From Bradyrhizobium sp. CB1650 (GTDB lineage: Bacteria; Pseudomonadota; Alphaproteobacteria; Rhizobiales; Xanthobacteraceae), in the NCBI RefSeq assembly GCF_029761915.1, contig NZ_CP121695.1, forward strand, positions 5,237,501 to 5,301,500: a DNA stretch of 64,000 nt. Direction: 5' to 3'. Numbering within the stretch: the stretch's first letter is position 1; every line of letters starts with the position of its first letter. The translations under genes were made by a program, and so were the position numbers. Shown in pieces: positions 36,247 to 45,060 of the stretch. The notes beneath the pieces are model-generated. The model made no database searches, had not been told where the DNA came from, and worked only from the letters and a program-made list of their open reading frames with translations.

Positions 36247-37305
36247 ATGGCGCTGATGCGTCGGCAGTCCCTGGTCAAATTCGATGCACCGCTGTGCGAG
36301 ACCATCATCGACACGCCCAAGCCGCAAGGCCGCGAGGTGCTGGTCCGCATCGAGCGTTGCGGCCTTTGCCATTCCGACCTGCACATCCAGGACGGCTATG
36401 CCGATCTCGGCGGCGGCAAGAAGCTCGACACCACGCGCGGCATGGTGCTGCCCTTCACGCTCGGCCATGAGATCGCCGGTGTCGTCGAGGAAGTCGGACC
36501 CGACGTGCCGGCCGGCCTCGTCGGCGCGAAGAAGGCGGTGTTTCCGTGGATCGGCTGTGGTCAGTGCCGCGACTGCGCCAATGGCGACGAGAACCTCTGC
36601 GTCAAGCAGCGCTTCCTCGGCGTCTCGATCGACGGCGGCTTTGCCAGCCACGTGCTGGTGCCCGACGCAAAATACCTGCTCGACTACGATCCCCTGCCCG
36701 TCAACCAGGCCGCCACGCTGATGTGTTCCGGCGTGACGGCCTACGGCGCGCTCAAGCGCCTGGCCGACCGCCCGCGCCAGCGCAACCTGCTGCTGGTTGG
36801 CCTCGGCGGCGTCGGCATGATGGGCCTGTCGTTTGCGCAGGCCATGTTCAAGCAGCCGATCACCGTCGCCGATCTCAGCCCGGCCGCGCGCGAGACCGCG
36901 CTGAAGAACGGCGCTGCGGTCGCCTACGATCCGGCCGAACCCGAAATCATCAAGCGCATCCTGAAGGAAACCGAAGGCGGCTTCGATGAGATCGTCGATT
37001 TTGCCGGCAACGAGAAGTCGATGGCGTTTGCGGTGGCGGTCGCCGCGCGCGGCGGCAAGATCGTGGTGTCCGGCCTGATGGGCGGCCAGTTCACGCTGCC
37101 GATGGTGCAGTGGGTCTACAAGCGCATGACCATCGAGGGCTTCATGGTCGGCACGCTCACTGAGGCCCACGAGCTGATGGCGCTCGCGCGCGCCGGCAGC
37201 ATCAAGCCGACACCGATGCGCGAAGAGCCGATGGCCGACGTCCAGAAATGGATTGACGAGCTGCGCGCCGGCAAGGTGGTCGGCCGCATCGTGCTGAAGA
37301 ACTAA
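36247..37305 (+). CDS. Zinc-dependent alcohol dehydrogenase
   Basis: A 352-residue medium-chain dehydrogenase. The catalytic zinc site is CGLCHSDLHI plus GHEIAGVVEEVG; the structural zinc has four Cys in CGQCRDCANGDENLC. The nucleotide-binding motif reads LLVGLGGVGMMGL (G-x-G-x2-G). It oxidises alcohols to aldehydes with NAD(P)+; substrate unknown. A strong GGAGGA precedes the ATG, and the gene lies close behind rsmA, so it may be co-transcribed despite an unrelated role. A terminator-like hairpin follows. Confidence 0.92.
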   Translation: MALMRRQSLVKFDAPLCETIIDTPKPQGREVLVRIERCGLCHSDLHIQDGYADLGGGKKLDTTRGMVLPFTLGHEIAGVVEEVGPDVPAGLVGAKKAVFPWIGCGQCRDCANGDENLCVKQRFLGVSIDGGFASHVLVPDAKYLLDYDPLPVNQAATLMCSGVTAYGALKRLADRPRQRNLLLVGLGGVGMMGLSFAQAMFKQPITVADLSPAARETALKNGAAVAYDPAEPEIIKRILKETEGGFDEIVDFAGNEKSMAFAVAVAARGGKIVVSGLMGGQFTLPMVQWVYKRMTIEGFMVGTLTEAHELMALARAGSIKPTPMREEPMADVQKWIDELRAGKVVGRIVLKN

Positions 37306-37311
37306 ATTTTC

Positions 37312-37347
37312 GCGCGGCGGCGGGAACACGTCGTCGCGCACGCTTTT
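37312..37347 (+). terminator. Terminator after alcohol dehydrogenase
   Basis: An 11-pair stem with two G-U pairs (37312-37322 with 37329-37339), a GGAACA loop, then ACGCTTTTC. It begins 7 bp after the stop codon. Confidence 0.6.
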
Positions 37348-37455
37348 CATTGATGCGACCGGCGCATCGCCGAAGTCAACGCACGAAGCCGCAAATTCGT
37401 TCGGAGCAAAATCGCGCGCGCGGAACGGCGGCGGCCCGAACGGCGTTGGCAGCAC

Positions 37456-37692
37456 ATGTCCATTCGCTGCGTCGTCGAAAGCGCATTCTTCATTGCCTGG
37501 AGCTTTCTGGATAAAAGCGGAGAGCTCGGCGAGCCCGACGCGTCCGCCAACATCATTCTCGACGCCATCGAGGCGCAGCTCAGGACCGGCGAGCGCCGGC
37601 CGTTGATGCTCGCCAACAGGGCGATCACCGCCTACCGCGAGCACACTACGCGAACTCGCGCTTCAGGCGAGCGCAAGGCATGTTCCGGATGA
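37456..37692 (+). CDS. Small hypothetical protein, 78 residues
   Basis: A soluble small protein (MSIRCVVESAFFIAWSFLDKSGELG...) with the phrase SANIILDAIEAQLRTGERRPLMLANRAITAYREH, which looks like a well-formed helical domain. It lies between a terminated upstream gene and a convergent DUF6894 gene, with no competing frame that looks better. Its last codons run into sequence related to the dispersed GCATG palindromes (37675 onwards). Function unknown. Confidence 0.55.
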   Translation: MSIRCVVESAFFIAWSFLDKSGELGEPDASANIILDAIEAQLRTGERRPLMLANRAITAYREHTTRTRASGERKACSG

Positions 37693-37728
37693 TGCTCCGT
37701 TTGCGAGCATGTGAGGGGCGGTCCGGCC

Positions 37729-37959
37729 TCAGGGCTCCTCCATCTCGACTGTTGCCGCGACACGCAGCACCCGGCCCGCCGCGTCTCGCACCTCGATGGC
37801 AAGTTCTCCCAGGACGTTGCGTGACGCGCGGTCCAGGATGGCCTGGCCGAGCGATTCCAGCGCCAGGCGTCGGGCGGCGAGCCCATCGGAGAGATCGTAA
37901 CCTCGGTTGTCGACGATGGTCTCGCTGCAGTCATGGTAGTCGAAATAGAATCTCGGCAT
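37729..37959 (-). CDS. DUF6894-type small protein
   Basis: A 76-residue protein starting MPRFYFDYHDCSETIVDNRGYDLSD, the usual opening of DUF6894 (M-P-x-[YF]-x-F-x6-D-x-x-G-x-x-L), followed by AARRLALESLGQAIL and a strand pair LAIEVRDAAGRVL. The family is frequent in Bradyrhizobium and Methylobacterium and uncharacterised. ATG 37959 is chosen over the longer frame because it starts the domain exactly. Confidence 0.75.
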   Translation of the reverse strand: MPRFYFDYHDCSETIVDNRGYDLSDGLAARRLALESLGQAILDRASRNVLGELAIEVRDAAGRVLRVAATVEMEEP

Positions 37960-38040
37960 AATTTGGAATTCGGCGATTGCCGCCACGGTTCCTATTTGTC
38001 CCGGCCTCCAGTGTATCCGCATATGCCGCTTGACGCGCAT

Positions 38041-38937
38041 TCAGCCGCGATAGCGCAGCGTCTCGACCAACAGCGCGAATGCGGGCGTTGGTTGTCGCTG
38101 GCTGGGATAATAGAGGTGATAGCCGGGAAACGGCTCGCACCAGTTCGCCAGCACCCGCACCAGCTCGCCTGATGCGATGTAGGGCTCCACATAATCCAGG
38201 GGAACATAGGCCAACCCCGCCCCGCCGAGCGCACCACGCCGTGCAAGCACGATGTTGTTGACGATCAGTTGCCCCTCGACGCGGACGTTGAGAGGGCGAC
38301 CGCCCTTCTCGAACTCCCACACATACAAGCCGCCATGCGTCGCAAATCTCAGATTGATGCAGTTGTGCGCCGCGAGGTCATGCGGGGTGCGCGGCACGCG
38401 TCTTTTCGCGAAATACGCCGGTGAGCCCACGACGGCCATGCGCATGTCGGGCCCGATACGGACAGCGATCATGTCCTGCGCGATCGTCTCGCCGAGCCTC
38501 ACGCCCGCATCGAAGCGTTCGGCGACGATGTCGACCAAACCGAGATTGACGCTGATTTCGATGTTGAGGTCGGGATAGTCGGGCAGGATCTTGTCGACCG
38601 CCGACATCAGGATCGTCTCCGCCTGGTGATCGCCGGTGGTGATGCGGATCGTACCGGACGGCTTTTCGCGCAATTCGGTCAGGGCGACGAGGCCAGCTTC
38701 GATCCCGTCGAAATGCGGCGCGATGGTGCGCAGGAGGCGTTCGCCCGCCTCCGTCGTCGAGACGCTGCGGGTGGTCCGGCTCAACAGACGCAAGCCGAGC
38801 CGCTTCTCGAGCTCGCCGATCAGGTGGCTCAGCGTCGGCTGCGAGATCCCGAGCTGGACTGCCGCGCGCGTAAAACTGCCGGCGCGGGCAACGGCGAGAA
38901 AGGCGGCCAGATCGCTGACATTGTCGCGGATATTCAT
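38041..38937 (-). CDS. LysR-type regulator, divergent from MFS exporter
   Basis: A 298-residue regulator with winged helix VSDLAAFLAVARAGSFTRAAVQLGISQPTLSHLIGELEKRLGLRLLSRTTRSVSTTEAG and a type-2 periplasmic-binding effector domain (IRITTGDHQAETILM, FDAGVRLGETIAQDMIAVRI). It matches the sub-family that often controls a neighbouring efflux or dehydrogenase gene. ATG 38937 is chosen because TTATCGATAA (38943-38952) then lies just upstream and the frame before it is not family-like; ATG 38958 is possible. An MFS transporter is divergent 71 bp away. Confidence 0.9.
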   Translation of the reverse strand: MNIRDNVSDLAAFLAVARAGSFTRAAVQLGISQPTLSHLIGELEKRLGLRLLSRTTRSVSTTEAGERLLRTIAPHFDGIEAGLVALTELREKPSGTIRITTGDHQAETILMSAVDKILPDYPDLNIEISVNLGLVDIVAERFDAGVRLGETIAQDMIAVRIGPDMRMAVVGSPAYFAKRRVPRTPHDLAAHNCINLRFATHGGLYVWEFEKGGRPLNVRVEGQLIVNNIVLARRGALGGAGLAYVPLDYVEPYIASGELVRVLANWCEPFPGYHLYYPSQRQPTPAFALLVETLRYRG

Positions 38938-38965
38938 TGGATTTATCGATAAGTCCAAGTCACGT

Positions 38966-38984
38966 TTATCATCTAATCACATAA
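38966..38984. promoter_or_regulatory. LysR-type T-N11-A box
   Basis: TTAT-N11-ATAA midway between the divergent LysR and MFS genes, the standard form of a LysR activation site. A second perfect palindrome, TTATCGATAA, lies at 38943-38952 next to the regulator start. Assignment to this LysR protein is by position. Confidence 0.45.
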
Positions 38985-39008
38985 GCGTACAGCCGCTAGA
39001 TCGGCGGT

Positions 39009-40253
39009 ATGACCGTTCAATCCTCTTCTCCTTCCGGCCAGGACGACCTCACCACGCCCCCCGCCTCCTGGAGCGCGGTGTTTGCGCTCTCCCTGTGCGC
39101 CTCCACGCTGGTCGCATCCGAGTTCATGCCGGTGAGCCTGCTCACGCCAATCGCGACCGACCTTCACCTGACCGAAGGCCAAGCCGGACAGGCGATCTCG
39201 GTGTCCGGGCTCTTTGCCGTGCTGACGAGCCTGTTCATCTCGGCGGCGACCCGGGGCGTCGATCGCCGCTCCCTGCTGCTCTGGCTGACCGTTCTGATGC
39301 TGCTGTCAGGCGTCGTCGTATCCCTTGCCCCCAACTACATGGTCTTGATCACTGGCCGAGCTTTGGTCGGAATGGTGATCGGCGGCTTCTGGTCGATGTC
39401 GGCCGCAACGATGATGCGCCTCGTGCCGGCAAGCGACGTGCCGCGCGCGCTCGCTGTGCTCAACGGCGGCAATGCGCTGGCGACCACCATCGCCGCACCC
39501 ATGGGCAGCTTCCTCGGCCAGTATATCGGCTGGCGCGGCGCCTTCTTCTGCGTCGTGCCAATCGCCGCACTGACATTCGTCTGGCAGTTCCTCACCCTGC
39601 CCGCCATGCCGAACCAGGAACGGTCCGGCGCTGCGGCCGCGTTCCGGGTGCTGCGCCGGCCGCAGGTGCCCTATGGCATGATCGCCGCCGCGCTCTTCTT
39701 CCTCGGGCAGTTTGCTCTCTTCACGTACTTGCGGCCTTTCCTCGAGACCGTCACGCAGGTCGACGTCTCGATGCTGTCCGCGATCCTTCTGGTCCTCGGC
39801 GTCGCGGGCCTCGTTGGGACATCGCTGATAGGCATCGTCCTCCGCGCTCGCCTCTACGCGTCCTTGATCGTCATGCCGCTCGTCATGGCGGTCATCGCGA
39901 TCGGCCTCATGAGCTTCGGTGCCTCGCTCGTCACGACGACCATGCTGTTGGCGTTGTGGGGCCTGATCGGCACGGCCGCCCCGGTGGGCTGGTGGACCTG
40001 GCTGGCGACCGCCTTGCCCGATGATGCGGAAGCGGGCGGCGGCCTCATGGTCGCCGTGGTGCAGCTCGCCATCACGACCGGCGCCTCGTCCGGCGGCCTG
40101 CTCTTCGACGTCAGCGGCTATCAGGCCACGTTCCTGTTCAGCGCCGTCATCCTGTGTCTGTCGGCCGCCGTGATTTGGTTCGCCGCATTCCGGCGCAGGG
40201 CGAAATCCGCAAGCTCCGCGCGCAGCAAATGCCGGAGTCCGGCCAGCTCGTGA
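39009..40253 (+). CDS. MFS transporter, AraJ/efflux type
   Basis: A 414-residue DHA1-type major facilitator with about 12 helices. The motifs are TLVASEFMPVSLLTPIATDLHLTEGQAG in helix 1-loop and TRGVDRRSLLLWLTVLMLLSG in the helix 2-3 region. The long hydrophilic start is typical of efflux carriers such as AraJ or YdhP. Divergent expression from a LysR gene with a T-N11-A box between them suggests induction by a small compound, likely one that it exports. Confidence 0.9.
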   Translation: MTVQSSSPSGQDDLTTPPASWSAVFALSLCASTLVASEFMPVSLLTPIATDLHLTEGQAGQAISVSGLFAVLTSLFISAATRGVDRRSLLLWLTVLMLLSGVVVSLAPNYMVLITGRALVGMVIGGFWSMSAATMMRLVPASDVPRALAVLNGGNALATTIAAPMGSFLGQYIGWRGAFFCVVPIAALTFVWQFLTLPAMPNQERSGAAAAFRVLRRPQVPYGMIAAALFFLGQFALFTYLRPFLETVTQVDVSMLSAILLVLGVAGLVGTSLIGIVLRARLYASLIVMPLVMAVIAIGLMSFGASLVTTTMLLALWGLIGTAAPVGWWTWLATALPDDAEAGGGLMVAVVQLAITTGASSGGLLFDVSGYQATFLFSAVILCLSAAVIWFAAFRRRAKSASSARSKCRSPASS

Positions 40254-40286
40254 CGCACGGGCGCCGCGTGCCCGGTGATGCCAAGA

Positions 40287-41015
40287 CTACCGCTGCGCTG
40301 AGACAATCAGCATCATTGGCCGCTCAACTTCGTCGGCCAGATCGGGCTGGACCGCGAGCTGTTGAGCGGTGGGCGCCCACTCCTGAACGTGACGCACCGA
40401 GAAGCCCGCACCTATCAACGCGTTCAATGTCGTTCCGATTGTACGATGCTGTTTGAGCACGCCCTTTGCGAGCCAATCCGTGCTTCGAGGTCCTTCGAGG
40501 GAGTAACGGCTCACCGGCCACGTCCTGCGACCGTCTTCATCGACCGACCAGCCAGGCCGCATTGGCGCCATGTAGATGGGATGCTCGATGCTGAAAATGA
40601 AGTGACCGCCGCCGCGCAGCGCCCGGTGCACGTGACCGATCAGTTTCGTGAAATCCTCGACGTAGTGAAGAGCGAGCGAGCTGTACGCCAAGTCAAACTC
40701 TGCTTCCGGCAATTCCACCTGCTCCAGATCTGCGAGGACATACTGAATATCTTTGTCATCGGTCGACGCCTTCGCGCGGGCGATCATGCGTGCGGAGATA
40801 TCGAGCCCAAGCACGGTTTCAGCTCCGTGCTGCTTCGCCCACCGGGCAAACCAACCAAAACCGCAACCGAGGTCGACGACACGCTTGCCGTGAAGATCAG
40901 GCAGCAGCGCGCGAATGGACGGCCACTCCGGCGCACCATCAAGCCCGTGGACTGAACGCGCAAGCTGGCTATACCCGGCAAAGAATTCAGAATTGTCGTA
41001 AATGTTCTGCGCCAT
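40287..41015 (-). CDS. SAM-dependent class I methyltransferase
   Basis: A 242-residue methyltransferase with the Rossmann SAM-binding motif VVDLGCGFGWFARWAKQHGA (residues about 42-61), motif II VLGLDISARMIARAK, and motif IV DLEQVELPEAEFDLAYSSLALHYVED. The family (methyltransferase type 11) acts on small molecules; the acceptor is unknown. ATG 41015 is used because the 51-codon extension upstream has no family character. It converges on the MFS gene. Confidence 0.88.
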   Translation of the reverse strand: MAQNIYDNSEFFAGYSQLARSVHGLDGAPEWPSIRALLPDLHGKRVVDLGCGFGWFARWAKQHGAETVLGLDISARMIARAKASTDDKDIQYVLADLEQVELPEAEFDLAYSSLALHYVEDFTKLIGHVHRALRGGGHFIFSIEHPIYMAPMRPGWSVDEDGRRTWPVSRYSLEGPRSTDWLAKGVLKQHRTIGTTLNALIGAGFSVRHVQEWAPTAQQLAVQPDLADEVERPMMLIVSAQR

Positions 41016-41305
41016 TCTTTCGTCTCCCTGGCCCCGGGCAACCACGTAGGAAAGACCTCGGCTTATGGCAATGCGACGCTTGGACCCGACGTACCGGTCG
41101 GTCCCGTTCAGCCGGCCCGTAGGTGAGTTCTCGGACCACCGGGAACGGCCGCTGTGTACCAAAGCCATTCTCCCGCGACGTCGCGTCTTAAATCGAAGCC
41201 GACGCCCGCCGCTGAACAGGGCACGCCGCGAAGACTCTGCGGTTGTTGCCAGCAGTATCCTGTGACACCATCGAAGTACCGATTTGTCACAACTTCCAAA
41301 TACCT

Positions 41306-42334
41306 ATGCCACGCCGGAAATATGCTTGGGAAAAGCTATCGGATGAGCAGTTGCTCAAGCAACGCCTCAGTAGTCTGAGGGTTGCAGTCGAAGACACTTG
41401 GCTCGATGATTGTGTCGGCACTCTCTATGAAGAGCTCGCAGAGCGAGGCATCCGGCTGCGGCCGCACGTATGGATATCGAGCGAATGGTTCAGTCCGGCA
41501 AACGTGCCCGGCATTGCCGTTCCGTTCTATCTCGCCCATCCCCGCCTGATGAAGATCGAGAAGAAAATGATGCTCGACGTCGAGGGCGGCACCTGGTCGG
41601 AGTGCATGGCCATTCTCCGTCATGAGGCAGGCCATGCCATGCAGCACGCCTACCAGTTCCAACGCCGGCGTCGTTGGCAGCAGCTATTCGGCCCGTCCTC
41701 GAAACACTACCCGCGCTACTACCGGCCCAATCCCGCCAGCCGGCGCTACGTCCAGCATCTTCGGCTCTGGTACGCGCAGAGCCATCCGGACGAGGATTTC
41801 GCCGAAACCTTCGCGGTGTGGCTGCGACCGCGCTCGAACTGGCGAACGCGCTATGCCGGCTGGCCAGCGCTGAAGAAGCTCGAATATGTCGACGAGCTGA
41901 TGGGCGAAATCGCCGGGAAACGGCCGCTAATCACGACGCGGGAGCGTGTCGATCCGCTGCGCGAGCTCGGCGAGACGCTTGGCGAGCACTACCAGAAAAA
42001 GCAGGCGTACTATGCCTTCAAGCCACCGAAGACCTACGACCGCGACCTCTCCCGGCTCTTTTCCGCCGATCCACGGCATCGCCGTGGGAAACCGGCGTCG
42101 GCCCTCATCAGGCGGCACCGCGCCCAAATCAGGAAGCTGGTTGCGCAATGGACGGGGGAGAACCAACTTACGCTCGATGCCGTGCTTGACGACATGATCT
42201 CCCGCTGCCGCGAGCTCGATCTGCGTGCTATCGGCCCCGAACGGAAGCTTGTGACCAATTTCACCATCCTGTTGACCGCCAAGACCATGCACGCACTGTT
42301 CGGTCCGTCGCGGCGCAAATGGATCGCGCTATGA
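41306..42334 (+). CDS. Putative zinc metallopeptidase (HExxH type)
   Basis: A 342-residue soluble protein with a zincin motif HEAGH in MAILRHEAGHAMQHAYQ (around residue 115) and a downstream acidic stretch DEDFAETFAVWL (around 175) in which Glu may be the third zinc ligand. The first 100 residues read as a mixed alpha/beta region. The arrangement recalls families annotated putative zinc-binding metallopeptidase. It ends by a four-base overlap with the ATP-grasp gene, so the two proteins are coupled. The start ATG 41306 (MPRRKYAWEK) avoids a longer, unlikely frame. Substrate unknown. Confidence 0.75.
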   Translation: MPRRKYAWEKLSDEQLLKQRLSSLRVAVEDTWLDDCVGTLYEELAERGIRLRPHVWISSEWFSPANVPGIAVPFYLAHPRLMKIEKKMMLDVEGGTWSECMAILRHEAGHAMQHAYQFQRRRRWQQLFGPSSKHYPRYYRPNPASRRYVQHLRLWYAQSHPDEDFAETFAVWLRPRSNWRTRYAGWPALKKLEYVDELMGEIAGKRPLITTRERVDPLRELGETLGEHYQKKQAYYAFKPPKTYDRDLSRLFSADPRHRRGKPASALIRRHRAQIRKLVAQWTGENQLTLDAVLDDMISRCRELDLRAIGPERKLVTNFTILLTAKTMHALFGPSRRKWIAL

Positions 42335-43365
42335 GACGTCTGCGCATTCTGGTGCTCATGCATCCCGACTTCGTGCCCCCGGACTCGACCGACGGATACA
42401 CCGCGCGGCAAATCAATGAATGGAAGACAGAGTACGACGTCGTGAGCACCTTGCGCGCGGCCGGCCATGACGTTCACCCCCTTGGCGTGCAGGAGGAAAT
42501 CAAGCCGGTGCGCGACGAGATCGAAGGTTTCAAGCCGCATGTGGTGTTCAACTTGCTCGAGCAGTTTCACCATGAGCCCGTGTATGACCAGCACATTCCA
42601 AGCTATCTCGAGCTGATGCGAATCCCGTATACCGGGTGCAACCCGCGGGGCCTGATCCTGGCGCGCGGCAAGGATCTGTCCAAGACGTTGGTGCACTATC
42701 GCCGGATCGCGGTGCCGGCCTTCGGCGTGTTCCCGATGCGCCGCAAGGTCAAACGGCCAGCGCGTCTTGCGCTACCGCTCATCGTCAAGAGTCTGAGCGA
42801 GGATGGATCCCGGGGCATCTCGCAGGCATCCATCGTCGATACGGACGAGAAACTCGCAGAGCGCGTCGCCTTCATCCACGAACAGGTCGGAACCGCCGCC
42901 ATCGCTGAACAATATATCGAGGGACGTGAGCTCTATGTCGGCGTGTTCGGCAACAACCGACTGCGGGTTCTACCGGTTTGGGAATTGGAATTCGGCACCA
43001 TGGGCGGCCCGAGTGCACGGCACATCGCCACCGAAAAGGTCAAACACGATCCCAGTTATCAGGAACGCGTCGGGATCGTGGATGGGCCGGCCAAGAACCT
43101 TACGCCGGAGGTATCCGCCCGTATTCAGGGAATAGCGAAGCGCATCTACCGAACATTGGGGCTCGACGGATACGCTCGCATCGACTTTCGCCTTTCTGCC
43201 GACGGCATTCCGTATTTCATTGAAGCGAACCCCAATCCCGAAATCGCGAAGAGCCAAGAGTTCGCTACAGCGGCTCGGCATGACGGGCTCGACTACCCCG
43301 ACCTGCTGCAACGCATTCTGGCTCTCGGAATAAGCCGGGCAAAGGCGGGCGTATCCGTAGGCTGA
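42331..43365 (+). CDS. ATP-grasp ligase (D-Ala-D-Ala ligase-like)
   Basis: A 344-residue ATP-grasp protein. Visible are the N-terminal Rossmann-like domain (RILVLMHPDFVPPDS), an ATP-binding Lys in LPLIVKSLSEDGSRGI, EQYIEGRELYVGVFGNN, and metal-binding DGYARIDFRLSADGIPYFIEANPNPEI with the terminal Asn-Pro-Asn. The blocks match D-alanine:D-alanine ligases and related amino-acid ligases. There is no cell-wall cluster near it and a housekeeping Ddl would be expected elsewhere. Coupled to a metallopeptidase by ATGA, it may ligate and the partner may process a peptide. Confidence 0.82.
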   Translation: MRRLRILVLMHPDFVPPDSTDGYTARQINEWKTEYDVVSTLRAAGHDVHPLGVQEEIKPVRDEIEGFKPHVVFNLLEQFHHEPVYDQHIPSYLELMRIPYTGCNPRGLILARGKDLSKTLVHYRRIAVPAFGVFPMRRKVKRPARLALPLIVKSLSEDGSRGISQASIVDTDEKLAERVAFIHEQVGTAAIAEQYIEGRELYVGVFGNNRLRVLPVWELEFGTMGGPSARHIATEKVKHDPSYQERVGIVDGPAKNLTPEVSARIQGIAKRIYRTLGLDGYARIDFRLSADGIPYFIEANPNPEIAKSQEFATAARHDGLDYPDLLQRILALGISRAKAGVSVG

Positions 43366-43684
43366 ATGCAATGCGAGACGGGCACCAAGTCGGGACAAAG
43401 TAGCGTGTACCCTTCGACGGCCCGCACGATTCCCGAAATGCAATCCGAAATCTCTCGAAAAATCCGACGGGATCGAGCGGCACGAAGGGTCCGTGGCAAT
43501 CCGGTAGTGTCGTAGATCGTGCTCGTCGCGGTAGCTCCGTCGACTGGTCCACTGGCATGACGCTGCCACACCGTGACTGTGCGCACTCGATATTCGGCTT
43601 ACATTTTCCTTTCCGAAGGCTTATTCTCCGAACAATCGCTGCCGCGCTCTCGGGGGATAGAGGGCAAGCCTGGGGAATGGTGCC
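43366..43684. other. 319-bp non-coding gap
   Basis: Between the ATP-grasp gene and the decayed CadC-like regulator. I find no gene, strong palindrome or RNA structure that I can support; short frames here lack family character. Confidence 0.4.
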
Positions 43685-44773
43685 GTGCGCTGTTTCTTCG
43701 AGGACTGTTCGTTGGACACGGACCGGCGCGAGTTGCGGCGCGGGCCCGATGTTGTGCCTACGACGCCACAGGTTCTCGATCTGCTCGAATATTTGATCCG
43801 CAGCAGGGATCGCGTCGTCAGCAAGGACGATCTCATAAACGCGATTTGGAATGGTCGGATCGTATCTGATGCGGCGCTGACGACCCGGCTGAACGCCGTC
43901 CGACGCGCGATCGGCGACTCCGGCGAGCAACAACGCCTGATCAAAACATTTCCACGAAAGGGTTTTCGTTTCGTCGGCGCTGTCCGTGATGAGGATCGGT
44001 GCCCAGCAACCGCGGCGGTCTCAGATGGCCTCGCAGAACCGTCACAGCTTGCCAGCGCGGCCGGGAGGGCAGCGGTTTTGGTGCCAGATCCCTCTGAAAC
44101 AGTCGTTGGCAAACGGCGGTCCAATGACTGGCTAGGGCACCTCAAAGGTCGTTTGAAGCTCGTCGGCGGGGCGCTGGCGTCGGTTGCCACCATCGGCGCA
44201 ATTGCCGGCGGCTTTATCGGCTATTGGAATGTCTGGAAGACGATCCGGATCGACGTAGTTCGGGAAGCCCAGAAAATCCAAGGACAACCGACAGTCAAGC
44301 CCGAGATCGCGCCTCGTCTCTCTCTCGTCGTATTGCCCTTCGTCAACCTCGACAACGATCCAGAGCAGGACCACCTTGCCGACGCCCTCACGACAGATTT
44401 GACGACCGATCTCGCGCGAGCGCCCGCCACTTTCGTTATTGGACGCGAGACCGCCCTTACCTACAAGAGCAAGTCGATCGACCTGAAGCAGCTTGGGACG
44501 GATCTCGGCACCCGCTGGGCGGTACACGGCGCGGTGAGACGCAACGGAGACCAGGTGCGGATCAACGTATCGCTGACTGATCTTCAGACCGCCCGCGACA
44601 TCTGGTCAGATCGGTTCGACGGCGACCGAACAAATCTGACCATCTTGCAGGATAACATCACAGCGCGGATTCTCTGCGTTGCACACCTGCACCTCCGTCA
44701 ATATGAAGAAGCCATCGAACAGTGCAGCCGCTCGTTAAATATCGGCGCGACCTTTCAGGCTTACGTGAGTTGA
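43685..44773 (+). pseudogene. CadC-like winged-helix/TolB-type regulator with internal deletion
   Basis: A 362-codon remnant of a winged-helix regulator family with TPRs. An OmpR-type winged helix occupies residues about 1-100 (LDLLEYLIRSRDRVVSKDDL...TRLNAVRRAIGD), a TM segment GGALASVATIGAIAGGFIGYW near 165, and a FlgO/TolB-like domain (LVVLPFVNLDNDPEQDHLADAL...) to about residue 325. Family members continue with a hinge and several TPRs. Here ILQDNITARI jumps directly to LCVAHLHLRQYEEAIEQCSRSLNIG, a late TPR, followed by a stop. Downstream sequence (to about 44900) still shows TPR-tail traces in several frames, so I infer deletion followed by decay. GTG 43685 is the start. It could still yield a DNA-binding protein. 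Confidence 0.65.
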
Positions 44774-44935
44774 TTTCGGCTTAGGGGTCGACGAGAGAAA
44801 TGGAAAAGGCACGCGACGGCAATGGCCCTGCTGCACAACATCCCGATCTTACGTTGCAGCTATATAGCCGGGCTGCCTGAGCATTCCTGGTACGCGCCCA
44901 ACCCTTCGCCGATCGCAAAAACAAACCTTGAGGAA
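44774..44935 (+). pseudogene. Decayed tail of the CadC-like gene
   Basis: Short frames here resemble the family's C-terminus: after the stop an ELISA-like piece in another frame is cut by TAG, then AMALLHNIP and AGLPE appear in shifted frames. This is consistent with multiple small frameshifts in a non-functional end. Confidence 0.4.
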
Positions 44936-44949
44936 TTGACCTAGATCAA
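44936..44949. promoter_or_regulatory. FixK/FNR-type box upstream of Gly-rich exported gene
   Basis: TTGAC-CTAG-ATCAA matches the FixK/FNR palindrome TTGAT-N4-ATCAA at nine of ten fixed bases and the looser Bradyrhizobium FixK2 form TTGA/C-N6-T/GCAA fully. It ends 111 bp before the ATG at 45061; activation at -41.5 would put the transcription start near 44984. Confidence 0.5.
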
Positions 44950-45060
44950 GCTGGACGATAACGCGCGCGAAATCCTGTGATCGCGTGCTCGTCTCGTTGG
45001 CGCAGCCTCGCTGCTGCTCGCCATATGAAGCTCCAAGCGCGCCAACAGCAGGAGGATGCC

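Noticed and set aside
35776..37644. 622-codon frame opposite rsmA and the alcohol dehydrogenase
   Set aside because: Crosses two unrelated genes and their gap; no domain in it.
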